NCBI RefSeq assembly: GCF_040054535.1
Contig: NC_090783.1
Coordinates: 2,802,001 to 2,866,000, forward strand
Source of the DNA: Antennarius striatus
Lineage: Eukaryota > Chordata > Actinopteri > Lophiiformes > Antennariidae
Direction: 5' to 3'
Length of the DNA stretch: 64,000 nt
The translations under genes were made by a program, and so were the position numbers. This document shows positions 1-10,362 of this stretch, piece by piece (position 1 is the first letter of the stretch; each line of letters starts with the position of its first letter). Below the pieces are notes generated by a model. It searched no databases. It saw nothing but the letters and a program-made list of their open reading frames with translations, and was not told the DNA's origin.

Positions 1-759
1 CGAAAGTCTTTCCACGCTATGCTACTAATGCTAATTCTCTAAGCTAATTCCAAGTCGAGAAAGGCTGGTTTTCTTTATATGCTTTTTTTTTAATCCTCAC
101 AAAATACCAGGACAAGATCAATTCCAATGTCTGTCACCATCTGATACACATCATTAGAAATAGATGATATCCTTTTTTTATTCGTTGTTTATTAAAAATG
201 AATAGGATCTGCCTGTTTCTAACTGCTAAATCAGCATTTAAAGTGGACTTCTTGAAGCTTAAATCTGGTTTTTCTGTCCATGTGAAGTTTGTGTGTATGC
301 ATGTGTTGCTAGGATACATAATGGAATAATCATCTGTAACTTAGTTCATGAGTTGTTGATTTTTGAAACATTTGCATGCACGAATCTGCAAATGTAACAC
401 GTAAGACGTGTAAAAATATTGTGCTAGTTCATGACATTATGGTGCAGTGCTGGTGTGTGGTGAGATACATTAAATTACTTTCTAAAACGGCATCGTTTGA
501 CCAGATCAGTGCAACACACGTCCTGGATATTCACTTGATAGGAGGTGTTTGTTGATTTTGTTGTAGTGAAAAACAGGCCTAAGCAAACTGTCCTTAAATA
601 AACTTAAACAAACAATCCTTCCTGAAAAAGTCATTATTGGTTTTTCATGACATTTTGTGGAGCAGTTGAAAACATAAAACATCAGTGGAGGATTTAAAAT
701 AAGGCAGCCTTTACTTGATTAATTGCAGAGCGTCACAGTTTGTGTTTCGTCTGTTGCAG
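1..759 (+). other. Intron of the abcg2-like gene
   Basis: No coding exon is visible before the acceptor CTGTTGCAG that ends at 759. The sequence is AT-rich and contains no tandem repeat of note. The preceding abcg2 exon lies off the left edge. Confidence 0.6.
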
Positions 760-1991
760 CCATGAGAACTCCAGCGGATATTACCGGACCTCCGTCTACT
801 TCCTGTCCAAGATCTTTGCTGACCTCCTCCCCAACCGCATCATCCCTATCTTTATATCCGGAGCCATCTCCTACTATATGATGGGTAATGCTCTTTGATA
901 CAAGCGCATGCGCACCATGAATACACCTTGTCTAACACCACCAAGGGGAACCTAGGAGCGTCCCTCTGGAGCATTTGGAGACGCTTTAATTAGATCTGTT
1001 GCCTCACATTGAGATGTTGCTGGTTTCACGTCCGGACCTGGGGCTTTGCTGTCAGGAGGTTGCATGTCCTCCCCGGGTCTCTGAGGGTTCCCTTTAGATT
1101 CTTTGGCTTCTTCCAAGAGTCTAAAAATCTTTTAAGTAATGACTATAAATCACCTGTAGCTCTAAATGTCCCTGGGTGATGAACCGGCAGCCCGTCTAGG
1201 GTGAACCCTGGATGGGCTCCGGTACCTGAGGCGACCCTGCAGAAGATCCAGAAATCAGACGTCTAACTGAGAACATTCTGTCTTCCTGTTTCCACTGGCT
1301 TTCAGGGTTGAAGCCTGCCTTTGCGGCCTTCTTCTTCTTCACTCTGACCATGTGTCTGGTCAGTCTGGCAGGAGTCAGCCTGGCCTTCCTGGTCTCGGCG
1401 AGCGTAGCCTCGTTCGCCATGGCTAACGTCTTGATCGCTCTCCCTTTCGTCTTCATGATGGTGTGTTGCCGAGATACTGAAACTGAGATCATAATATGAC
1501 CGCCTGAAGCTGTATAGTCGGATTATTTGCTCTTGTTTCCCCTGTTTTAGGTCTTTGGCGGTTATCTCGTCAACCTCAACGCCATGCTGAGTTGGCTCTC
1601 CTGGCTGAAATGGATCAGCATCTTCAGATATGGAATGAATGTAAGCAAAGGGGCGCTTTGTGTTTTCTGTCCAGAGGAAGAAGTTCAAACTCCTCTCTTT
1701 GTGTCTCTCAGGCCGCGTTCATCATCGAGCTGACCGATCAGACATTCTACAGCAACAACACCATGTGAGTCCCGAGCGGCAACACACTCATGGAGCACTC
1801 TACTCCCCTCAGACACACTCAGCCTCTCCTTCCCATTCTGCAGATTCCCCGGGGAGCTGTTCCTGAAAAGTCAGGACATCGACTACTCCGTGTGGGGCTT
1901 CTGGCAGAACGAGGTGGCCCTACTGGGAATGGTGTTAGTCTGCATGTTCCTGGCCTACATACAGCTGCGGCGAATCAACCGCTGGAAGTAA
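760..1991 (+). CDS. abcg2: ABCG2-type ABC half-transporter, last five coding exons (5' part off window)
   Basis: Coding exons 760-884, 1306-1460, 1551-1640, 1712-1764 and 1844-1991 join in one frame and end at a TAA. The translated segments match the C-terminal membrane domain of ABCG2: SGYYRTSVYFLSKIFADLLP, then a hydrophobic helix pair, then GGYLVNLNAMLSWLSWLKW and FRYGMN. Next come a short extracellular loop (TDQTFYSNNT) and the final helix, ending RRINRWK. The family is a plasma-membrane half-transporter that dimerises and exports xenobiotics, porphyrins and urate. The nucleotide-binding domain is not here and must lie to the left. The loop before the last helix is short compared with what I recall of human ABCG2. 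Teleosts carry several abcg2 copies (a-d), and I cannot say which this is. An AATAAA near 2792 could end the transcript. Confidence 0.87.
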
Positions 1992-3304
1992 TGCCCGTCT
2001 GTCTGTTAGCGTGTTCAGCAACAATGCATTTTGTATCTTTGTGTTATTTATTTGACAGGCCTCAAATGAAACACAAAAGCATCACAGAGCTGAAACATAC
2101 CTGCACAGGATGGAGGAAGCTTTCTACGGTGATTCTCTAAATTAGCATTATTTTTTTGAGCAGTATGTGTCAGTATGTGTTATCTCTCACGCGTAAACAA
2201 GCGCACGTGTCGTAACATTTGACTCCCAGGTGGATAAGTGTAATCACTAATCACACTCGGTCTGTGCACGAGGGAATGTAAGGCAAACATCTGAGTCCTG
2301 TAAAGCTCCTTACGGCGAGCGAGACAGCAGTAATAGTCTGTGTGAAGCTATCATCACCCTGCAGAGACGGTGTAGGAGGTGTTTTTCTATATTTAATACA
2401 AGCTTTATACAGTTTTTACAAGAATTTAACATTAGATTATTTTTTTTTGTGAGAAACAAACCCTCAAATTTTATTCTCTTTACGGTGGGAAAATCTTCCA
2501 CCCTGATAGCATCACATGAACATTCTGCGCATGGATTATTCAAATCCAGGACTTTTACCGCTTCAGCATTGCACAAAATGGAATTATGTAAAAGTTTTAT
2601 ATGTATTTTCATCCAAAATTCTGCATATGTAAAATCTTAGGAATCTTAAGGGAATTCCATTATAAGCTCAAATCAGCTTCCGTGTTTGATTTTTGAATGT
2701 TTGACGGACAGCAGGAGGTTCATTTGCCCTATAAGGTGAGGATAATCTCACAAGGGGGGTTTTAAAGGGGGGTACCTTTTCAAAGAAAATCAATAAAATG
2801 TTAATAATTAACCCTTACACTTCTTTTTTTTTGTTAAATCATGCTGTAAAACATCCAGCTGCAGGTGTGCTGCTATGTGACCCCACCCTCTGCATGACAT
2901 GCAATCAGTTTGTTGTCACTGTACACATTGGACACTCGTAAAATAGTCAACCTGCAAATCATAGAATTTCAACATATGGCTCACGTGTTAGAAAACAGTA
3001 AATATTTCCCACAGCGTCACGTTTCCTCCTCCTCCTCCTCCAGTGTAAAGATTACTGCTGAAATCTGTAATTTCATTTAAAGTTTTTCTTCTTTTCTAAC
3101 TTGGACGAGTGATTGGGGTCAAACGAAACATCAAGAACGAAATATTTTAATCTTTTAACACTGCATGAATATCTTAGCGGGCCTCAGTAAAACAGAAGCC
3201 CACCAGAGAAACAGCCGGAACACACGCGTGTAGCCAAACCAGCGAACGCGTTGTATGGCGAGTCCTCATGAAGTCGTACATAAAATCTCCACTCTGGAAG
3301 CTGT
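1992..3304. other. 3' region between abcg2 and the convergent PRR18-like gene
   Basis: This holds the likely abcg2 3' UTR, with an AATAAA at about 2792, and the 3' flank of the PRR18-like gene. Short G runs occur near 2755-2775 and a (CCT)n run near 3025. I see no exon on either strand. Confidence 0.55.
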
Positions 3305-4087
3305 TCACACCGCCTGCAGGCCGTTCCCCACCGTCACCGGCGTGCTTTCCAGCCCACGGAGCCACTCTGTACATTTTAACACCACGCGCTCATCCACACC
3401 ATAATCCTCCTCTTCCTCATACTCGACATCATCATACTTATGCTGCTCGTTCAGAAGGGAGATTTTCACAATCGAGCTGATGTCTCCCACGTTGCCGTCG
3501 ACGTTTTTAGCAACGCCTTTGCCCTTTGGGGGGCTCTGTCTCTTCTGCGCCGCTTCCTGTTGCCTCCAGGAGACGTTTTCCCTCCTGCGTCTTGAATCCG
3601 AAAGGCTTCCAGAAGCAGCGCCTCCGCTTCCTCCATTTCTGGATGCTGAATATTGATGCCTCTCGCTGTCTCTCCGCTGCAGCAGCAGAACAGCCTCAGG
3701 TGTGAGAGTCAGCGTGAAACGGGCCTCCTCCTGACGCCTGGCGCTCGTCTTCACCTCGGGTTCATTCTTCGCAGAGATCTGCCTCACGAGCTTGTGCTGC
3801 TCCGTCTTCATCGTCTCTGTCTGTGATGAAGGCAACCATCTGTCCTTTCTCTTCGCGTGCAGCTCTGACCCTCCTTTAGCGGTTGGCAGATGACTTCGAG
3901 GTTGACTCTTCTTGCCGAGCTGCTTGAGATTTGACGCCAGTCGCTCCTTCACTGAGTTGCCTTTGCCGTCTCTCTGCACCTTTGCCTTGGATGCAGCAGC
4001 TGCAGATGACGTGATGTTCAGAGGCCTCTGCTTCCGGGTTAGTCCTGACACGGAGCAGGTCATCGACACGGGTGGGATGAAGGGCAT
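3305..4087 (-). CDS. prr18: PRR18-like protein (proline-rich protein 18 family), single exon
   Basis: This intronless frame encodes 260 aa. The start at 4087-4085 gives MPFIPPVSM, like the MPF start I recall for human PRR18; the frame stays open upstream but that stretch has no family resemblance. Two blocks identify the family. One is FTLTLTPEAVLLLQRRDSER near residues 145-165. The other is the C-terminal block with SLLNEQHKYDDVEYEEEE followed by LKCTEWLRGLES. The middle is basic and Ser/Gln-rich and is probably disordered. The molecular function of PRR18 is not established as far as I know. The gene is convergent with abcg2 and lies about 0.8 kb from the LITAF-like gene on the same strand. 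Confidence 0.75.
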   Translation of the reverse strand: MPFIPPVSMTCSVSGLTRKQRPLNITSSAAAASKAKVQRDGKGNSVKERLASNLKQLGKKSQPRSHLPTAKGGSELHAKRKDRWLPSSQTETMKTEQHKLVRQISAKNEPEVKTSARRQEEARFTLTLTPEAVLLLQRRDSERHQYSASRNGGSGGAASGSLSDSRRRRENVSWRQQEAAQKRQSPPKGKGVAKNVDGNVGDISSIVKISLLNEQHKYDDVEYEEEEDYGVDERVVLKCTEWLRGLESTPVTVGNGLQAV

Positions 4088-4908
4088 CTTGGCGACACAC
4101 AGGATCAGATAGGAAAGGAGTTCTGTTTTCTTTTTGAAACACTGGAAGAAAAAAGACGAGGGAACCAAGGAGGAAAGGAATTTACCAAAGGAGTAAAGAT
4201 ACCCTGATGCATCCTCTGCCATGCAGCGGTCAGCGGCGTTTCTGCAGGGATCCACCAATCTAATCTGGAATAGCAGACATCCTGTCAGGGATTTATACAT
4301 GAGCAGGGGGAGGGCGTGGCACCACGGAGGAGGAGAGGGTTTTGCGATGTTCATTGCTTCAAAGCTCCAAGACCTAAAATAAGCCCACACTTCTAATCCT
4401 CTGGTGTCATGAGTGAGGGCACGTTTAAGACACACGCGCACAGCCACACACACAAGCCTAATCCACACACCACATTAATGACAAGAGATTGTAAGGTGGT
4501 CGTCAGCATCGGTGACAAATCAAAGGTCAAATCTGTAGAAAACAACCCTGACTTGATGAGTCAGAATATAAATTAAGTAATCCATTCACTCGCTTTTCCT
4601 ACAGCATTCAACTGAAGGTTTTCATTTTCAGAAGACAGAACAATTAAGTTATTCCTGAGAAAATGCTAATTTATCTTGGATCAAATTATTGTTATGTGCT
4701 CATCTTTTCTAACAAAGGGAAAAATATTTGTTTTAAAACACATTTATTTGACATAGTACAAAATTTAAAAAAAATTTCAAATTCAAATGCAGGGCACTAA
4801 CATATGTTCTCTACACATTTTATACAAAAAATACACACATTCTAAACAATGTACATTTCAAGGTTGAAATGAAACACATGATGATCCTTCTGTTGGTTAC
4901 GACTGCCG
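4088..4908. other. Upstream region of the PRR18-like gene and 3' flank of the LITAF-like gene
   Basis: No exon was recognised. On the minus strand an AATAAA (forward TTTATT near 4744) could serve the LITAF-like gene. The proximal promoter and 5' UTR of the PRR18-like gene should lie just right of 4087. Confidence 0.45.
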
Positions 4909-5814
4909 TCATTCACAACATTTCCTCCTGTGTACGTGGAGAATCCGTCGGCAGCAAGGACAGATGTGTAAAGCATCCTTGAAATAGTTCACAAATAATG
5001 GAATCAGGCAGCATCCGAGCAGCAACCTGTGAGACAGAAAAACTTACACCTGTCTTTTTTCCTTTTGAATACCTGATTGGATGTTTGCATGAGCGTCTAC
5101 CCACCCGCATAACGCAAACACCAGACACATGAGCAAAGCGTAGCTCCCAACGCTGTAGACGACCAGCGTGGTGACCAGTGTCTGACAGCATGGGCATGTT
5201 GTCATGGCTGGAGAACGGCGCATTTCCATTTCATAGCTCACAAACTTGGCTTTGGGGGTGGACGGAGGGGGACGGGACACTAGAGAGGAAACATCGGAGA
5301 ATTACGAGGAATGTCTGTTTTCAAAATGTTATATAATAGCATCACTGAAATAAAAATCACAAAAAAGCACAAAATCTACAGTATTTGTACCTGCAATTGT
5401 CTAAAACGAGTTTCAATTTGTATATAGAAGCTCAACAAAACACAATTTGACATCATGAAAGGATAAAATGCCACTTTTTTAATTTAAAATTTGAATTTGG
5501 AAAACAAAAACGACAGAATCCTGGTCTACACATTCAAGAAAGGCAGATGATAAGCAAAGCATGTACCTGGTGAAGTTGATTGAGTTTGGGTGGGGCAACC
5601 AACGTCATTAGAAAAGGAGAAAGCAGGAGGTGACGGCAGAGGGTGGAAAGGTGAGTGAATGTGGTAGATGTTCACATCTTTTCGTATTTTTTCGTCTGGA
5701 AAAACAAATGCACATAAAATGGTTTGAATGTGAAACGTGATCCAGTAAACCCAGCAGGTAGAGAAGACATACGGCTTTACCTGGGAAGAAGTGCAGTGGT
5801 GATAACGAATCCAT
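4909..5814 (-). CDS. LITAF-domain protein (LITAF/CDIP1 family), four exons
   Basis: Minus-strand exons 5781-5814, 5567-5695, 5105-5279 and 4909-5026 join with consistent phases (1, 1, 2) and encode 151 aa. The N-terminal half is Pro/Ser-rich (HSPFHPLPSPP, SRPPPSTPK). From about residue 80 the LITAF domain is clear: TTCPCCQTLVTTLVVYSVGS, a hydrophobic stretch, the LLLGCCLIPLFVNYFKDALH core, and a second CPCC. The two CxxC halves bind zinc while the middle segment dips into membrane; family members act at late endosomes and lysosomes. After the second CxxC the family usually has an LG.Y-type end, but here the tail is a basic, Cys-rich RRKCCE. An acceptor-like CTCACTCAG just upstream of the ATG suggests a further 5' non-coding exon. 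Teleosts have many litaf-like paralogues, so no precise symbol is given. Confidence 0.8.
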
Positions 5815-5879
5815 TTCAGCAGCAGCAAAACTGAGTGAGGATCTGAACGTGTGTTGAGAACGTTCATGTGTGGAGCCAC

Positions 5880-8850
5880 CAGGTGCAACGGAAAGACACT
5901 AATGAAACCTCCTATGATTGGTTAAAATCCCATTACCCACAAGTCAGCAGCAAGGTGATTGATAATATTTTCCCCAATGTCATGCTTAATGAGACTATGT
6001 GCGGTCTGCTGATCAATGACATAAGTGATCACCTCCCGATATTTACCAACTATGATTGGAAACAAACTGTGTGTCGGGAACAGGCCCAAACATTCTACAA
6101 GAGGGTCAAGACTGAAGAAAGAATGAATGCACTAAGAAATGATCTATTAGCTCCAAACTGGTCTGATGTTTACACTGCTGAGGATGTTAACACTGCATAT
6201 GACTATCTCAATGATAGAATAGAAGAATTGTACAATTTGCATTGTGCAATGAAGAAAATTTATCTAAACAAAAAAAGGTGTTAAGGAACCATGGATGACG
6301 TTGTCATTGATCAATGCCTGTCGGAAAAAGAATACATTATATAAAAAGTTTGTTAAACAAAGAACAGAACGAGCAGAAGCCAAATACAAAAAAATTAGAA
6401 ATAAATTAAATGTCATAATACGAACATGTAAGAAAGAATATTATAGTAATCTGAATGCAGAAAATAAAAATTACACTAAAAAATTATGGGACATAATCAG
6501 TAATGTTATAAAACAAAGTCAGGCCAAATCTTCCTATCCAGAATACTTTAATATTAAAAATACAAAATTAGAGGACATGGATAAAGTCGCAAATACATTT
6601 AATGAGTTCTTTGTGGGTGTTGGACCTGAGCTGGCAGAAAACATTCCTGTCTCACACTCGCACTGGGATTATTTAGACGACATGGGAGGAAGGAACCCAA
6701 ACTCAATGTTTCTGGTGCTAGTCAAGGACACAGAGACCTGGTCAGTCAATGCATCGCAAAAACTTCTACTAATGTGAATGGATTTGATATGAAGCTAATA
6801 AAGGATACACTGGATGGAATTCTGCAACCATTTACACACATATGTAATCTGTCATTTCAAACTGGGGTGTTTCCTGACAAAATGAAGATTGCAAAAGTGG
6901 TTCCGATATATAAAAATGGGGATGCTTGTGAATTTACAAACTACAGACCTGTTTCAATACTACCACAGTTATCAAAAATCCTACAGAAGCTGCTCGATTC
7001 ATAACAAAGCACAATCTCCTTGACTGTAGTCAGTACAGCTTCAGGAAGGATCATTCCACTGCGTTAGCGCTGACAGAAACAATAGAACTCATTACTGATG
7101 CCATGGATCAAAAGTTGTACTCCATAGGAATCTTTATTGACCTTAAAAAAGCTTTTCACACAATTGATCATACAATTTTAATTGAGAAACTAGAACGATT
7201 TGGATTTAGGGGTACAGCACTAAATTGGATAAAGAGTTATTTACATGAAAGGTCTCAATATGTCACTCTGGGCGGGAGGACATCAAAAACATTAGACATT
7301 GTGTGTGGGGTGCCACAGGGGTCAGTGTTGGGCCCAAAATTATTTACACTTTACATAAATGATTTATGTAAAGTTTCAAAGGTACTTAAAATGATAGTCT
7401 CTTCGGATGATACAACCATAAATAAACTGACTCAAACAGTAAACGAGGAATTAGCCAAGATGCAATTATGGTTTGATATAAACAAATTATCCTTGAACCT
7501 AACCAAAACTAAGTTCATGTTATTTGGGAAGAAAAGTTGCAAACACAAAATCAATATTAAGGTGAATGATGTACTGTAGATATTGAAAGGTTTAATGAAT
7601 TTAAAATGCTAGGAGTGATTATTGATGAGATGCTAAATTGGAAACCTCATTTAAAACAACTGCAAATTAAGTTAGCTAGAAGTGTATCCATACTCTGGAA
7701 AACTCAAAAACTATTGAATCAGAAGGCACTCCATATAATATATTGTGCACTAATCTTGTCCTATCTGAACTACTGTCCTGACGTCTGGGGAAACACGTTT
7801 AAAGGTGGCTGAGAAAAGAGCCTTGAGAATTATTCACAATGAACATTATAGAGCTCACACAAACCACTTATTTATTAAATCTAAACTACTGAAAATACAT
7901 GACATCATCAGCTATAAAACTGAACAACTTATGTATAAAGCAGCCAATAACAATTTACCTCAGGACTGCACTGTTATGACGAATTAAACTTCATGTTGTC
8001 AATCCTGTGAAACAAATGTCACTGTAACCTTTGTGCAGTAACAGTACATGCAAGATGTTATGACTGCTACGAAAGTGGAAAGGAAAGGAATGCTGAAGAA
8101 ACAAGGACACTACTGACCAGAAACAACCCTTGAAAGGAATGACAAAATGAACATTAACAAAATTTGGACTCTTCTCAAGAATTGTCAAAGAGGTGTGCAA
8201 AGATGCACGCCTATTGGACTAAATAGACGGATTAAAACAAGAATGTACCAGAATAAAATAACTGAAATTGATTTGTGACATGCAATGTATGAATTGGTTG
8301 ACAATGTGCTGTAATGAGAGAGATGTTGATGATTTAGGGGACGGGAACCTTACAAAATAAGCTGTTGCATCGACCTAATAATCACTTTTTCCAGGTATAT
8401 ATTTATAATGAGAGATATAAGGATTTTTTTTAAAAGCAAATTTAAAACACCAACGTTTTTCCAACTGTACAGTCTGCAAATTTAAAAAATAAATAAATTT
8501 GATGCTCTTTAATATTCTGGAACATTTGGCTTTTATTTTCATTTCCATGGTTACAAGTGTGATACTTTTGGCATTATTCAAAAACTGACCTACATTTATA
8601 CTCAAAGTACCCACTTCCTATACTAGAGAGATGCCTTTTGGTATTTTGAGGACGTTTAATCCTGTCACAGACATTATTTTGATTTTTGAAAATGTATTTT
8701 TTTTTCATGCATGTAGTAAAATCTCTACAATGGACAGGGACAACTTACATAACATCGTTCTATCCATCTTTTGCAGTGAAATGCACCCATGTCAGGGGAC
8801 TCTAATTCTTAACTATTTGCTAATAATGACCTGAATAAATTGAATTTACT
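5880..8850 (+). mobile_element. Degenerate 5'-truncated non-LTR retrotransposon (L2/CR1-like LINE)
   Basis: Broken frames at 5868-6284, 6295-6777, 6774-7004, 7103-7579, 7606-7812 and 7805-7987 read in order as parts of one LINE polyprotein. The first carries the end of an endonuclease domain (NDISDHLPIF). Reverse transcriptase blocks follow: NYRPVSILPQLSK, GIFIDLKKAFHTIDH and GVPQGSVLGPKLFTLYIND. The catalytic motif region reads SSDDTT, where the family usually has an aromatic residue and Ala before DD. Several frameshifts and stops break the frame, so the copy is dead. The 5' end is truncated inside the endonuclease. The 3' end is uncertain; a GACCTGAATAAA motif near 8830 resembles the tail of fish L2-like elements. 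Clade assignment is from memory. Confidence 0.82.
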
Positions 8851-9540
8851 TGATCATAAAATCAAAATCTCCAACACACATACATTATAATGTCATAATA
8901 TTACAGTTGCGCATCCTGTTTAGGGACCCTGGATCTCGTTTTCAAATACGTACAGTAATTAAATATTAAGTAGATGAAAATTAGCTTTAAGTTATCTCTG
9001 GTCTGTGTCCCACATTTGTTGTGTTAAATAAATAAATAAATAAAATTAATAAAAAAAAATTATTTGTTCATGCATTATGCACTGTGCATACATACTGTCA
9101 ACACATCCAAATGATAAAAGGATTCCTATCCGGATATCAGTTTGAGCTGTCTGCTAAAGCAGATCCACTTCCTCGTCTCTTTTTAGTAAAGGAAAGCGAA
9201 CTAGGAATCCTTCCGCACACAACCACAACAGGTCTGACCTGCTGAATTTTATCAGTTTTCTTCTTATATCGTTATGCGCTAGATGGTGGTGTTCTGTAAC
9301 CGGTCGGGCCGCTTTGGACGTATCCACCGCGGGAGGAGCTCTTCCGCGCTGGTCGGAGTTAGCCTATGAGGCTCCGCTCCAATCGAGGCTTTCCACTTGA
9401 ATGTAACAGCTAGCGTGATGGTGCTAAGCTAGCTGTCAGCCAGGCATCCGCGGGGTCTGCAGTCGAGGTGACGTGAGCTACCGGATGCTCCCGGTCGTAT
9501 CCTCCTGGTCGTCTTGACATTCCCTCAACATTCCTGGACG
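8851..9540. other. Upstream flank of arpc1a
   Basis: An AAATAAATAAATAAATAAA run lies near 9025. From about 9240 the sequence becomes more GC-rich and leads into the arpc1a 5' leader. No coding exon was seen. Confidence 0.45.
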
Positions 9541-9662
9541 AATTCGTGTCGACTGACCAGAGTCCGCGAATTCAGGTCCATTCCTGATTTAACCTTTCCC
9601 CGCTAGCGTGACCTAGCTTGCCGGCTAACGAGAGCGTAGACTCACGGAACTGGACTGACTGG
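9541..9662 (+). promoter_or_regulatory. arpc1a: Probable arpc1a 5' non-coding exon (3' part)
   Basis: A GG/GTGAGT donor follows 9662, and the next coding exon has a good acceptor (GACTTCCAG ending at 10332). This leaves a non-coding first exon upstream. It contains a 27-bp element at 9543-9569 that recurs upstream of arpc1b. The transcription start itself is not visible. Confidence 0.5.
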
Positions 9663-10362
9663 GTGAGTTAGCATGACGGCTAGCGGAATGTGCGACTAGC
9701 GGTGTAGCTGCGGAACAAGTGCGTTTCCTACAAGGAAAAAACGGGGTCTGGCATTGAAAACTTAGGCCTTATTGAAAACGCATGTAAAAATATTACAACA
9801 TTTATTTTGTATTTTTCACGACCAACAACCTGTCGGCTAGGCCCGTCCTACACCGGTGGACAGCTAGTGTTAGCTGGGAATTTGTCTTAACTTGCTAGTT
9901 ACGTTAGTAATGTTTTGCTAGTGGTGACGGTATGGCCGGTGACGCTACTAACCTAGCATTAGTCACGATAATACTGTAATACGTAGCTAATATGTCAGTT
10001 TCATTCAATAAAAGTGACTAATTTGACATTCCAAGATAAAGAAATCAAGCCTGCAGCGGGTAACCTTGTTAACATTAGCTTTGTAATACTTTAGCTACTT
10101 GGAGCAGCCTAACGTATCTAAGCTAACACAGCTAGCTATCAGCTATAAACCGAATATCCATGCAAATAAGTTATCAGCTAGCTGTTTGCCCTGTTTATCA
10201 GACGTTTTATATAATCTGTCATCTGAGAAGCTGTAAAGCCGATAAAGGGCGAAGTTCACTTCAGTTCACTGATGTATTGTTTGTCGTGTTGTTAAACTGA
10301 GTTTTTTATTTTTATTTTTATGTGACTTCCAGAGTTCCACTTAAGAACCACACCCAGACAAA

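Noticed and set aside
4088-4468. Open frame extending the PRR18-like gene upstream to 4468
   Set aside because: The extra residues have no family resemblance, while the internal MPFIPPV start matches the PRR18 N-terminus as I recall it.
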